Assembly: GCF_026344035.1 (NCBI RefSeq)
Contig: NZ_JAPKND010000002.1
Span: 248,001-312,000 of the forward strand
Reading direction: 5' to 3'
Origin: Alcaligenes endophyticus
Lineage (GTDB): Bacteria; Pseudomonadota; Gammaproteobacteria; Burkholderiales; Burkholderiaceae_B
DNA length: 64,000 nt
The translations under genes and the position numbers were made by a program. Each line of letters begins with the position of its first letter. Position 1 is the first letter of the stretch. Below the pieces are notes generated by a model, which saw only the letters and a program-made list of their open reading frames with translations, made no database searches and was not told where the DNA came from. Of this stretch, positions 17,183-26,116 are shown one piece after another.

Positions 17183-17257
17183 GATGAAGACTCCTGCGCG
17201 TTGCTTATAGGGCAGCGCTAAGGCGTGGTGAGGGAAAGGGTGTATGTAGTGGGAGAG

Positions 17258-17282
17258 TTTTCAGGGCCGGTGGCCCTGAAAA
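17258..17282. terminator. Strong GC-rich hairpin between rdgC and nudC
   Basis: TTTTCAGGGCC / GGCCCTGAAAA, an 11-bp perfect stem with a three-base loop. It lacks a T-tract beyond the stem in either direction, so it may be a terminator for rdgC relying on the A/T bases inside the stem, or a processing/stability element. Confidence 0.5.
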
Positions 17283-17293
17283 ACAATAAGCAC

Positions 17294-18193
17294 TTAGGCT
17301 TGGCGTTCGCCTCCTAAGGCATCAACCAGTTCGCTAATTAGCTTTGCTAGCTCGGCGCTCATTAGAGTGAAGTCTGCATCGAATAATTCTTGGTCATTCG
17401 CTGACATTACATCCTGTTTCTCGGTCAGGATGTCTAAGGGGGCGACACGTTTGATTTCGAAGGCGTCGGTTAGCACAAAGGAGATACGATCCGCCCAGGT
17501 CATGGCTAGGCGCGTACATTGTTTACCCGCTGCAACGTGTTTGCGCACTTCATCTAGGTCAGCGCTTTGTTTTACGTAGCGGATTGCCGCTCCGCTATCA
17601 CCTGTGGAGCGCAGTTCGGTGTCTTGGTCGATAGTGAAATTACCAGGAGCTTCATCGTCCACGAGCCATTGCGTCATTGCCGCGCCGGGAGACTGTTCCG
17701 TGTACAACGCTAAGACGGGGAAGGGTTCGACAGATTTTGCTAATAAGCCAAGTATTTCGTCGCTTTTTGCGGTGGCAGCCGCATCAATGGCTAGCCATTT
17801 GTTTTTCATGTCTAGCCAGACACGGGTGTCGCGCGCGACAGCAAAGGCGCGCGGAAGCAGCTCGGTAAGGATCTGCTCTTTGATTTCCTTCATTTGTTTG
17901 CGGCCAGGCTTGTAGCCCTGTTGTTCTTCTATGTCACGGGCTTTTTCGCGGGCAAACTGATTAATAACACTGGCGGGGAGCAGCTTTTTTTCAGCGCGTA
18001 GAGCGATCAGGTATTGACCGTTAATTTCGTGGACTAAACCGCCTTGCTCAAGGGGGCTAACCCAACCTAAGCTTAGAGGGTCCTGACTAGAGCCAGGCGT
18101 AAAAGCGTGTTTTTCAAGAGCTTGCTCTAGCTCTTGGGCACTGCATTGCCAAGTCGGAGATAAACGGTAGATACGTAGATTTTTGAACCACAT
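17294..18193 (-). CDS. rdgC: Recombination-associated protein RdgC
   Basis: A 299-residue RdgC, a ring-shaped dimeric DNA-binding protein that coats duplex DNA and restrains RecA. The N-terminus MWFKNLRIYRLSP and the segments LGWVSPLEQGGLVHEING and LLPASVINQFAREKA are family signatures. Length is normal. It is located about 4 kb from recA in this window, but no operon link is seen; the gene has its own short upstream spacer. Confidence 0.95.
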   Translation of the reverse strand: MWFKNLRIYRLSPTWQCSAQELEQALEKHAFTPGSSQDPLSLGWVSPLEQGGLVHEINGQYLIALRAEKKLLPASVINQFAREKARDIEEQQGYKPGRKQMKEIKEQILTELLPRAFAVARDTRVWLDMKNKWLAIDAAATAKSDEILGLLAKSVEPFPVLALYTEQSPGAAMTQWLVDDEAPGNFTIDQDTELRSTGDSGAAIRYVKQSADLDEVRKHVAAGKQCTRLAMTWADRISFVLTDAFEIKRVAPLDILTEKQDVMSANDQELFDADFTLMSAELAKLISELVDALGGERQA

Positions 18194-18329
18194 AGTAGGT
18201 ATAGCGTATAGCCCTAGAGGAGCGTTGACGAAAAAGGACAGGGGTAAACTGTGCCGCGAGTCGGCCTATGATTGTACGCTTAAAAATAGATTTGACAGTA
18301 AGCCTTACAAGCTGTCGCAATGGCAATAC

Positions 18330-20006
18330 TTAAGCATTGATGTCGTTGTGGCGGGTCTCTTGGACAAAAAACGTGCCTATAACGACGGTAAGCAGGCAGA
18401 CACCGATAGGATACCAAAGCCCCACATAAATATTGCCGCTGGCTGCAATAATAGCAAAGGAAAGGGGAGGTAAAAAACCACCAAACCAACCGTTGCCAAT
18501 ATGGTAGGGAAGGCTCATCGAGGTATAGCGAATACGGATAGGGAACATTTCTACCAGCATAGCAGCGATGGGGCCGTAGACCATCGTGACTAAACTGATT
18601 AGAAAAGTGAGCAAGGCTACTATGCCTACGTAATTGATTCTGCTTGGGTCGGCACGGTCTGGGTAATGTTGAGCGTGTAGTGCGGCGGTTAAGTCTTGGT
18701 GTAGTTGTTCGGAGCGGCGTGCCAAGGCCGAGCGACTTAAGTCTTTGCCTTCAAAGGACACAATGTGTTGATCGCCGATGGTCACCGAGGCCAAGCTGCC
18801 CGCAGGGGAGGCCTGATTACGATAGTGGATAGAGCGGCTGGCAAGATAGGCCTTGATGAGATCGCATGAGCTGGTAAAAGCGTGGGTGCCGACAGGATTA
18901 AATTGAAAGGAGCAGTCTTGAGGGTGGGCATAAACCACTACGGGTGACGTCTTTTGGGCGGTTACCAATGCTGGGTTAGCAAAGTAAGCTAAGCCTTGAA
19001 AAACAGGGTAGTAACTGAGTGCGGCCAATAGACATCCGGTAAGGATAATGGGCTTGCGCCCAACCTTGTCCGAGAGCCAGCCAAACACGACAAATAAAGG
19101 GGCCGCCAATAGTAAAGCCAGTGCCAGCATAATATTGGCTTGATTCGGATTGACGCCTAAGGCTTGAGTCAAAAAGAAGAGGGCGTAGAACTGCCCTGTG
19201 TACCACACGACTGCTTGTCCTGCCGTCAGCCCAAATAAGGCCAACAGCACTATCTTCAGGTTTTTCCAGCGCCCAAAGGACTCGGTTATGGGGGCATGAG
19301 ACAAGGTACCGCTTTCTTTTATACGTTGAAACGCGGGCGACTCATTCAAGTGCATGCGTATCCAGATGGATATAAGCAGTAAGACGACAGAGAGGAGAAA
19401 AGGTATGCGCCAACCCCAGGCTAAAAAGTCTGCTTCGCCGAGCAAGGAGCGCACAGCCATGATGACTAATAGCGATAAGAGCAAGCCTACCGAGGCCGTG
19501 GTTTGTATCCAGCTAGTATAAAATCCGCGTTTTTTTTGTGGTGCGTGTTCGGCGACATAGGTGGCAGCACCACCGTACTCGCCTCCCATGGCTAGGCCTT
19601 GCAGCAATCTTAAAACAATGAGTAACACAGGGGCCGCTACGCCAATAGAGGCATACGAGGGGAGTACTCCTACCAGAAATGTGGAGAGCCCCATGAGCAA
19701 AATAGTGACTAAAAATGTGTATTTGCGCCCTACCATATCGCCAATACGGCCAAAAACCAGAGCGCCGAGTGGACGTACTGCAAAGCCAGCGGCGAACGCC
19801 AATAAGGCAAAGATAAATGCCGCGGTTTGGTTTACCCCCGAGAAGAAATGCTCGGCAATAATGGCGGCCATGGAGCCGTAAAGGTAGAAGTCGTACCACT
19901 CAAACATGGTGCCTAATGATGAAGCGAACAGCACTTTGCGATCTTCACGCCGCATGTGCTGGACCTGATCAGGGGCAGTAGGGATTGAACGGTTGAGGGC
20001 AGTCAT
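18330..20006 (-). CDS. MFS transporter, metabolite:H+ symporter (MHS) family, with a large extracytoplasmic loop
   Basis: A 558-residue major facilitator of the MHS/ShiA-ProP type. ASSLGTMFEWYDFYLYG (28-44) is the MHS signature, GRIGDMVGRKYT (86-97) and GWLSDKVGRKPI (309-320) are the two MFS loop motifs, and RLLQGLAMGGEYGGAATY (133-150) completes the family pattern. About 12 membrane helices are predicted. Unusually, residues about 345-458 form a hydrophilic insertion between two late helices, with two cysteines (C365, C381) that could form a disulfide outside the membrane. It is the last gene of a response regulator/histidine kinase/transporter operon, sharing an ATGA overlap with the kinase. 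The substrate is probably an organic acid but is not defined. Confidence 0.9.
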   Translation of the reverse strand: MTALNRSIPTAPDQVQHMRREDRKVLFASSLGTMFEWYDFYLYGSMAAIIAEHFFSGVNQTAAFIFALLAFAAGFAVRPLGALVFGRIGDMVGRKYTFLVTILLMGLSTFLVGVLPSYASIGVAAPVLLIVLRLLQGLAMGGEYGGAATYVAEHAPQKKRGFYTSWIQTTASVGLLLSLLVIMAVRSLLGEADFLAWGWRIPFLLSVVLLLISIWIRMHLNESPAFQRIKESGTLSHAPITESFGRWKNLKIVLLALFGLTAGQAVVWYTGQFYALFFLTQALGVNPNQANIMLALALLLAAPLFVVFGWLSDKVGRKPIILTGCLLAALSYYPVFQGLAYFANPALVTAQKTSPVVVYAHPQDCSFQFNPVGTHAFTSSCDLIKAYLASRSIHYRNQASPAGSLASVTIGDQHIVSFEGKDLSRSALARRSEQLHQDLTAALHAQHYPDRADPSRINYVGIVALLTFLISLVTMVYGPIAAMLVEMFPIRIRYTSMSLPYHIGNGWFGGFLPPLSFAIIAASGNIYVGLWYPIGVCLLTVVIGTFFVQETRHNDINA

Positions 20007-21445
20007 GTGTGCAGTGGCTGGGCAGAGGGGAACACAATGCGTAAGCAGTTTCCCTGGGTAAGCGAGGCCGGCTTATCGATAAATACCACCTGGGCTTGAT
20101 GAAGCTCGGCAATTTCTTGCACGATAGATAGCCCTAAGCCGCTACCGTCGGTGTGGGTGCCCAAAATACGATAGAAGCGGTCAAAAACTTTGCTGCGCAG
20201 CTCTGGCGGGATGCCTGGGCCAGAGTCTTGAACTTCGAGCCAACAGTGGTGTTGCTCAGTACCAACCGTGACGGTAATACTTCCTTCGGGTGGCGTGTAG
20301 AGCAGTGCATTTTCGATTAGGTTGTTGAGCATCTCACCCACCATAAAGCTATCGCCCCGCACCCAGGCGGGGCTGGGCGAGGGCTCAAGCCCTAAATCCA
20401 TGTGTTTATCAAGGGCCTGAGGCCACCAATGTTCTAAGTGTTGAGCAGCGAGTACATTTAAATCAATTAGGTTTAACTCATGCCATTGAGCCAATTCACC
20501 CGCCTCGGCTCGCGCTAGCATGAGCATTTGGTTGACCAAACGAGTGGCTCTTTCGGAACCCTGCAATAGTTGTTCAAGAGTGTGTGCACTGGTGGTGGGG
20601 GCTTGTTTTTTCTGTGCTAGTTCTACTTGAGTACGAATGCCAGCTAAAGGCGTTTTTAACTGGTGCGCGGCATTCGCCACAAAGCGCCGCTGGGCGGCGT
20701 TCAGTGCCGATTGACGTTGCAGCAAATCATTCATGGCCTCAAGTAAGGGCACTATTTCTGCAGGGGCTTGCTCATGGTTAATGGGAGAGAGGTCTTGGCT
20801 AGAGCGTGCTCGCAGGCGGGCTTGCAAAGCATTCAGTGGTTCAAGTCCATGTGTTAGGCCCAGTCCGGCAAGCAGGGCTGCCAACGGCACTAAAATAAAC
20901 TGAGGGGTGAGCATCCCAATAAGAATTTCATGGTGCAGCATAGCGCGATGCTGATTATTTTCCGCGACTTGTGCCAGGTAAGTTTTGCCCTGATTGTCTT
21001 GCCCGCCCCATACATACGCCATGCGTATGCTTTGCCCGTTATAAAGTGTATCTTGAAAGCGTACGACATTGGCTTCGTACTCCCAGTGACTAGGAACGGG
21101 TAAGGCAGCGTTACCATCAATAGGGAGGCCGTCGTCATCACAAATTTGCCAGTAAATAGGCTCATCGCTGCCCAAGCGCAAGACGGTGCGCGCTGCGGCC
21201 GATAAATGAATGGGCTGGTCTACGCGTTGCTGGGCAATCTCGGTGCGTATCAGTTCAAGTTGCTGTAATAAAGGCCTGTCGTACGGTGAATTGGCGATAT
21301 GCTGAGCAATGAAGTAGGTAACGACGATGCCAATAGTCCAAAGCAAAAACAGAGGGCCAAAGATCCATAGCAAAATTTTGCTTAATAAGGTTCGGCGCGC
21401 GGGCTTGCTTTTTGTGGCGCAGGCTAAGGGTTTAGACGTTTTCAA
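20003..21445 (-). CDS. Two-component sensor histidine kinase (TctE-like)
   Basis: A 480-residue membrane kinase. It has a first membrane helix at about 24-48, an extracytoplasmic sensor region (about 49-172) resembling the two-component sensor kinase N-terminal domain of TctE, and a second helix at about 177-199. The HisKA domain carries the phospho-accepting histidine H261 in NAAHQLKTPLAG. The ATPase domain has NNLIENALLYTP (N box), DSGPGIP (G1) and GSGLGLSIV (G2). It overlaps the upstream response regulator gene by 14 bp and the downstream MHS transporter by 4 bp. By analogy with TctDE it probably senses the transporter's substrate. Confidence 0.93.
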   Translation of the reverse strand: MKTSKPLACATKSKPARRTLLSKILLWIFGPLFLLWTIGIVVTYFIAQHIANSPYDRPLLQQLELIRTEIAQQRVDQPIHLSAAARTVLRLGSDEPIYWQICDDDGLPIDGNAALPVPSHWEYEANVVRFQDTLYNGQSIRMAYVWGGQDNQGKTYLAQVAENNQHRAMLHHEILIGMLTPQFILVPLAALLAGLGLTHGLEPLNALQARLRARSSQDLSPINHEQAPAEIVPLLEAMNDLLQRQSALNAAQRRFVANAAHQLKTPLAGIRTQVELAQKKQAPTTSAHTLEQLLQGSERATRLVNQMLMLARAEAGELAQWHELNLIDLNVLAAQHLEHWWPQALDKHMDLGLEPSPSPAWVRGDSFMVGEMLNNLIENALLYTPPEGSITVTVGTEQHHCWLEVQDSGPGIPPELRSKVFDRFYRILGTHTDGSGLGLSIVQEIAELHQAQVVFIDKPASLTQGNCLRIVFPSAQPLHT

Positions 21446-22118
21446 GGTCAGACTTATCCGGTTCCAGACAGTAGCCTAAGCCACGCACGGTCATGATACG
21501 CACGCCACTGGGTTCGAGTTTTTTACGTAAGCGGTGGATATAGACCTCGATGGCATTGATGGTGACCTCTTCCCCCCATTCGCAGAGCAAGTCGACAAAT
21601 TGGTTCTTGCTAATCAAGCGCCCACTGCGCGAGAGAAAAATTTCCAGCAAATTAGTTTCCCGGGCCGACAGTTCAAGCGGTACGTTATCAATGTAGGCTA
21701 TTCTGCCTGTCAGATCGAAGCTTAGTTTTTTATGTTTAAGTAAGGTGTTGCTTTGCCCTTGACTGCGCCGAGTTAAGGCGCGTACACGGGCTTCTAGTTC
21801 GGACAGAGCAAAAGGCTTGCTCATGTAGTCATCGGCGCCCAAGTCTAGGCCTTGGACGCGTAGCTCTATGGTGTCACTGGCCGTTAAAATTAGAATAGGG
21901 ATACCATCTTGGCGGTGGCGTATGGCACGCAGCACATCTAAGCCTTTTTTGCGGGGCAGGTCTAAATCTAGGATAAGCAGATCAAAGTTTTGGAGTTGTA
22001 AAGCCGAGTCCGCGCTTACTCCATCGTGGACGACGTCCACCGCGTAGCCTTCGTAGCGCAGGGAACGAGAAAGTCCATCGGCTAAAATACTATCGTCCTC
22101 GGCGATAAGAATACGCAT
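21432..22118 (-). CDS. OmpR-family response regulator (TctD-like)
   Basis: A 228-residue response regulator. The receiver domain has the acidic pair D8/D9 (IAEDDS), the phospho-accepting D51 (LLILDLDLP) and the SKPF lysine motif near residue 101. The C-terminal winged-helix domain has the OmpR features LSARETNLLEIFL and IEVYIHRLRKKLEPSGVRIMTVRGLGY (partly quoted: VRIMTVRGLGYCL). It is first in the operon with the kinase and the MHS transporter, and most likely activates that operon. Confidence 0.94.
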   Translation of the reverse strand: MRILIAEDDSILADGLSRSLRYEGYAVDVVHDGVSADSALQLQNFDLLILDLDLPRKKGLDVLRAIRHRQDGIPILILTASDTIELRVQGLDLGADDYMSKPFALSELEARVRALTRRSQGQSNTLLKHKKLSFDLTGRIAYIDNVPLELSARETNLLEIFLSRSGRLISKNQFVDLLCEWGEEVTINAIEVYIHRLRKKLEPSGVRIMTVRGLGYCLEPDKSDLENV

Positions 22119-22223
22119 GTTTAGGATATAAACCTTTGTTAAGAAACAAGTTTTCTATTTTCGCACAGGCTGCTAGGAAGGTCATTAGGGAATTACGATG
22201 GTTGATAACAGTCAATACTAGAT

Positions 22224-22243
22224 ATCTGTTTATTTATACAGTA
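22224..22243. promoter_or_regulatory. LexA (SOS) box upstream of recA
   Basis: AT-CTG-N10-CAG-TA with an all-AT spacer (CTG at 22226, CAG at 22239), matching the CTG-N10-CAG LexA consensus. It overlaps a candidate -35 element (TTTATA, 22233-22238), with a GATAAT -10 box at 22255-22260, so LexA binding would block recA transcription. Confidence 0.85.
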
Positions 22244-22324
22244 CAATTTAATGCGATAATACGAAACTACTCCCCTACATAAGTACGGTATGTGTATAGG
22301 GCAACCCACAGTCAAGGATTCTTC

Positions 22325-23419
22325 ATGAACGATAAAAACAGCAAAGCTTTAGCCTCGGAACGCTCCAAAGCCTTGGCCGCCGCGTTGTCGCAAATCGAAA
22401 AGCAGTTTGGTAAGGGCTCAGTCATGCGCTACGGCGATGATAACGTCGAACACGACATTCAGGTTGTGTCTACGGGCTCGTTAGGGCTTGATATTGCTTT
22501 AGGGGTAGGGGGGCTGCCACGGGGGCGTGTTATTGAAATTTACGGGCCGGAGTCTTCGGGTAAAACGACGCTTACCTTGCAAGTTATTGCCGAAATGCAA
22601 AAAATAAATGGTACATGTGCCTTTATTGATGCTGAACATGCTCTTGATGTGCAGTATGCCCAAAAACTGGGGGTAAACCTACAAGATTTGCTGATCTCTC
22701 AGCCTGATACGGGCGAGCAGGCCCTAGAAATTACCGAAGCTTTAGTGCGTTCGGGCTCGGTCGATCTGATCGTCATCGACTCAGTGGCCGCCTTAACGCC
22801 CAAGGCTGAAATTGAAGGTGATATGGGTGATAGCTTGCCAGGCTTGCAAGCACGTCTCATGAGCCAAGCTTTGCGTAAGCTTACTGCCACCATTAAACGC
22901 GCCAACTGTATGGTTATTTTCATTAACCAAATCCGCATGAAAATCGGTGTAATGTTTGGCAACCCCGAAACTACCACGGGTGGTAATGCACTGAAATTTT
23001 ACTCCTCGGTGCGTTTGGATATTCGTCGTATTGGCTCTATCAAAAAGGGCGATGAAGTCATCGGTAACGAAACTCGCGTTAAAGTAGTAAAAAACAAAGT
23101 GGCTCCGCCCTTTAAACAGACCGAATTCGACATTATGTACGGCTCAGGAATTTCGCGTTTGGGTGAAATCATTGATTTGGGGGTTCAAGCAGGCATTGTC
23201 GACAAGGCCGGCGCTTGGTATAGCTACTCAGGTACGCGCATAGGGCAAGGCAAAGATAATGCGCGTGAGTTTTTGCGCGAGAATCCTGCTATGGCCCGTG
23301 AAATCGAAAATCTAGTGCGTGATAAGTTCGGTGTGGCACAAATGGCATCTGTTGCCGCAGCGGCACCCGCAACTCCCTCTGCCAAAGAGGCTCCCACAGA
23401 CGAGGCTGATCTCGCTTAA
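22325..23419 (+). CDS. recA: DNA recombinase RecA
   Basis: A 364-residue RecA: an ATP-dependent strand-exchange protein and the co-protease that triggers LexA cleavage. Walker A GPESSGKT is at 74-81. [10 protein letters not shown] is the Walker B region, and the DNA-binding loops include [18 protein letters not shown] and [18 protein letters not shown]. The ATG at 22325 is preceded by AAGGA; an in-frame start at 22292 would add 11 non-conserved residues. It is followed by recX after 5 bp, and a LexA box precedes it. Assignment is certain. Confidence 0.98.
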   Translation: MNDKNSKALASERSKALAAALSQIEKQFGKGSVMRYGDDNVEHDIQVVSTGSLGLDIALGVGGLPRGRVIEIYGPESSGKTTLTLQVIAEMQKINGTCAFIDAEHALDVQYAQKLGVNLQDLLISQPDTGEQALEITEALVRSGSVDLIVIDSVAALTPKAEIEGDMGDSLPGLQARLMSQALRKLTATIKRANCMVIFINQIRMKIGVMFGNPETTTGGNALKFYSSVRLDIRRIGSIKKGDEVIGNETRVKVVKNKVAPPFKQTEFDIMYGSGISRLGEIIDLGVQAGIVDKAGAWYSYSGTRIGQGKDNAREFLRENPAMAREIENLVRDKFGVAQMASVAAAAPATPSAKEAPTDEADLA

Positions 23420-23424
23420 CGACC

Positions 23425-24054
23425 ATGATAGATGACGAGCCCTTTGAAACTGATCCAGAAGAAATACTGGAACGCTTAGCTGCTCGAAAAAAGCAGCCCA
23501 GTACCCAGGGCTCGTCTCACGAATTTATTCGTTCTCGTTCATCAGGCCCCTCTGTCGGGGGCGATAATAACAACGATGCTCTAGCAGGCCGGCCTGGGAA
23601 AACTCGCTCAGGGCCCAGTTTGAAGGCTAGGGCAATACAGTTTTTGTCTCGTCGCGAGCACTCTCGGCAAGAGCTTGCACGTAAATTAGCGCCACATGCA
23701 CAGTCCGAGACCGAGCTCGATGCCTTATTAAATTGGTTAGAACAAGAAAAATGGCTTTCTACCGAGCGCTTTGCTCGTAGTTTGCTGAATCGCCGTGCCT
23801 CCAAGTTAGGCACACAACGCATCCTGCAAGAACTGCGCCAGCATGGTGTGTCTGAAGAGCAGGCCTTAGATTTACGCGCCGAGCTCGAGGACACTGAATT
23901 TGAACGCGCCAAGCAGGTGTGGGAAAAGAAGTTCAATCAAGCCCCTGCAGATGCTAAAGAGCATGCTCGGCAATACAGGTTTATGGCGAGCCGAGGCTTC
24001 TCCGGGCGGGTGTTACAACAAATTATTGCTAGTAGTCAGCAGGACGACGATTAA
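23425..24054 (+). CDS. recX: Regulatory protein RecX
   Basis: A 209-residue RecX, which binds RecA filaments and inhibits strand exchange and ATPase activity. The tandem three-helix RecX repeats start at about residue 67 (LKARAIQFLSRREHSRQELA) and continue with LNWLEQEKWLSTERFARSLL and RFMASRGFSGRVLQQII. The first 65 residues are a low-complexity, charged extension (PSTQGSSHEFIRSRSSGPSV) not typical of short RecX proteins. The ATG is 5 bp after the recA stop, so it is co-transcribed under the same SOS control. Confidence 0.93.
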   Translation: MIDDEPFETDPEEILERLAARKKQPSTQGSSHEFIRSRSSGPSVGGDNNNDALAGRPGKTRSGPSLKARAIQFLSRREHSRQELARKLAPHAQSETELDALLNWLEQEKWLSTERFARSLLNRRASKLGTQRILQELRQHGVSEEQALDLRAELEDTEFERAKQVWEKKFNQAPADAKEHARQYRFMASRGFSGRVLQQIIASSQQDDD

Positions 24055-24126
24055 GGTTTTGCTCAGGTAACGAAGCGTGTATTGAGCGTTAACAGACACG
24101 CCGCCAAGAGATCAGCGCTTCCTTTA

Positions 24127-25053
24127 CTAAGGCGTATACGGTAGTTGCTCGATGTTTTTTAAGGTTTGAAAACTGGTTTTACGCGCCTGCTGCAAGAAAG
24201 CCTGTAAATAATCTGCATCCAGGTCTTCTGTGCGTACGGTGGCATATAAATTGCGCCATATTCCTTGTTCGCCTAGTTGTGCGGTGCGTAGCCAGCCGTG
24301 GCTCATGTACTCGGTGACAGCCCAGTTAGGTAGGGCGGCTACGCCTCGCTGGCTGGCCACTAGCTGCATAATCATAGGAGTGAGCTCAGCTTGACGTACT
24401 GCAGCAGGCTCGGTAGCGGCTGGGTCTAGGAATTCGGTAAAAATGTCTAGGCGATTACGGTCTACGGGATAGGTAATAAGAGTTTGGTCTTGCAATTGTA
24501 CAGGTTCGATGTAGCGATACTGTGCCAGAGGATTGGTGCTGGCAATGGCTAACACAAGCTCATAACGAAATAGCGGCACGTACTCTATCCCGTCTAGAGG
24601 TTGGGGGTCAGAGGTGATGACGACATCAAGGTCGCCTCGGATGAGGGCGGGCAGAGGCGCAAAGGAAAAGGCCGCGGACAAGTCCAAGGTCACGTCGGGC
24701 CATTTTTCTCGGAATGCGTCTAAAGCAGGCATTAACCATTGAAAACACGAGTGACAATCAATGGCTACGTGCAAGCGGCCCGTATGTCCAGCCGCTAAAC
24801 GTTTGAGTTCGCGCTCGGTGGTACGTATACGCGGCAATACTTCGTCGGCTAGGGCTAAGATGCGAAAAGCCGCTGTAGTGAGGCGGGCGGGGCGAGTGCG
24901 GCGATTTAACAGTTGTACTTGCAGACGCTCTTCTAGGTCGCGTAATTGATGAGATAAGGCCGATTGCGTAACGTGCAGACGTTCGGCGGCCTCTTGTAGG
25001 CTCCCCGTGTCGCGGATGGCAGTGAGGGTTTCCAGATGGCGGATTTCAAGCAT
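24127..25053 (-). CDS. metR: MetR-type LysR regulator of methionine biosynthesis
   Basis: A 308-residue LysR protein close to MetR: the N-terminus MLEIRHLETLTAIRDTGSLQ and VTQSALSHQLRDLEERLQ, and the effector domain segment CHSCFQWLMPALDAFREKWP, are MetR hallmarks. MetR activates metE/metH and other methionine genes with homocysteine as co-effector. No met target gene is adjacent; the nearest sulfur-amino-acid enzyme gene is 11 kb away. A TGAG-N5-CTCA dyad with the spacing of the MetR consensus (TGAA-N5-TTCA) lies 12-25 bases upstream of its start and suggests autoregulation. Confidence 0.88.
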   Translation of the reverse strand: MLEIRHLETLTAIRDTGSLQEAAERLHVTQSALSHQLRDLEERLQVQLLNRRTRPARLTTAAFRILALADEVLPRIRTTERELKRLAAGHTGRLHVAIDCHSCFQWLMPALDAFREKWPDVTLDLSAAFSFAPLPALIRGDLDVVITSDPQPLDGIEYVPLFRYELVLAIASTNPLAQYRYIEPVQLQDQTLITYPVDRNRLDIFTEFLDPAATEPAAVRQAELTPMIMQLVASQRGVAALPNWAVTEYMSHGWLRTAQLGEQGIWRNLYATVRTEDLDADYLQAFLQQARKTSFQTLKNIEQLPYTP

Positions 25054-25467
25054 GGCGGATAGTATGAGTAGGTCTCATGTTTGGAGTGGGTGGTTTGATT
25101 TTTTTTCACTCTATTGTACTAACTGAACCGTGAAATAGGCTGTTTTGTGGACCCTATCTATATGGCTTTTGGCTATATGTTGATGACTCCTTATTATTTG
25201 AGTGGCTCGCTCATGGATAAACAGTCAGAGCCGACGTGAGGTTTAGGTTAACGTTAGCGAAAAGCCCTGTTTTATCATCCGATGTAGCGGGGGTTTTTCT
25301 ATCCGACAAGAAAAGAGTATGCTACGTGTTTTGGGGGCGTGTTAGCCCATGTGTAGGTAATAACGTACTGTGTCTTATCTGCGCTCTATTAGCTAAACAG
25401 TGATACTGATAATACGAGCTGCGCTATACTTGGTACCTTGTGAATTCGTATTAACGTAAAAAATTCA
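25054..25467. other. Intergenic region between metR and the DUF2889 gene
   Basis: About 410 bases with no supported gene. It contains the MetR-like dyad near the metR start, and a TATACT hexamer (25425-25430) that could be a -10 box for the downstream gene, though the paired -35 (GATACT, 25402-25407) is poor. No tRNA, hairpin terminator or known leader was recognised. Confidence 0.5.
25064..25078. promoter_or_regulatory. Candidate MetR autoregulatory site
   Basis: ATGAG-TAGGT-CTCAT: a perfect 5-bp dyad with a 5-base spacer, the geometry of MetR sites (TGAA-N5-TTCA), directly upstream of the metR ATG. Confidence 0.4.
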
Positions 25468-26046
25468 ATGCCTTTGCCACTTCCAGACGTATCCCGTGAA
25501 GCGATACATACCCGTAATATCCGTGTGCAGGCCTATAGCCGCAGCGATGGCTTGTGGGATTTGGATGCGGAGCTGCAAGACGTGAAAGCCTATGACTTTC
25601 CCTTGCATGATGGCATGACCCGTTATGCTGGCGAGCCTGTGCATGACATAACGTTACGAGTCACGATAGATGATGAATTCAATATTGTTGCTGCGGTCGC
25701 GGCTTATGAAGCCGCGCCATATGGTTCCCAATGCAGCGCTATTGCCCCCGATTACCAGAAGCTGGTTGGCCTTAATTTACTGAAGCAGTTTAGGCACAGG
25801 GTAAAAGAGCGTTTTCACCGTGCAGCCGGGTGTAGCCATTTGACAGAATTGTCCTATGTATTACCTACTGTAGCCATACAGACCATGGCAGGCAAACGTA
25901 GAAAACAGCGAGAAGCAGAGAGTAACCACACTGATAAACAGCCATTCCAGCTTGACGGTTGTCATGCTCTGCGCCTTAGCGGACCGGTGGTAAAAGAACA
26001 CTATCCCGTTTGGTATCGGAAAGCCGACACCAAAGGAGTAAGTTGA
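25468..26046 (+). CDS. DUF2889 family protein
   Basis: A 192-residue DUF2889 protein. The opening REAIHTRNIRVQAYSRSDGL, followed by WDLDAELQDVKAYDFPLHDG, is typical of the family, as is DITLRVTIDDEFNIVAA. No signal peptide or membrane helix is seen. The role is unknown. In Bordetella-type genomes a DUF2889 gene commonly lies between the recA/recX region and sucCD, as here (70 bp upstream of sucC), so conserved synteny is the main clue. Confidence 0.85.
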   Translation: MPLPLPDVSREAIHTRNIRVQAYSRSDGLWDLDAELQDVKAYDFPLHDGMTRYAGEPVHDITLRVTIDDEFNIVAAVAAYEAAPYGSQCSAIAPDYQKLVGLNLLKQFRHRVKERFHRAAGCSHLTELSYVLPTVAIQTMAGKRRKQREAESNHTDKQPFQLDGCHALRLSGPVVKEHYPVWYRKADTKGVS

Positions 26047-26116
26047 TTTTTAGTTCTGCAGTATCAGGCCTAGGTCTGGGACTGCACATTTTTTTCTTTA
26101 GACTGACAGGTAACAA

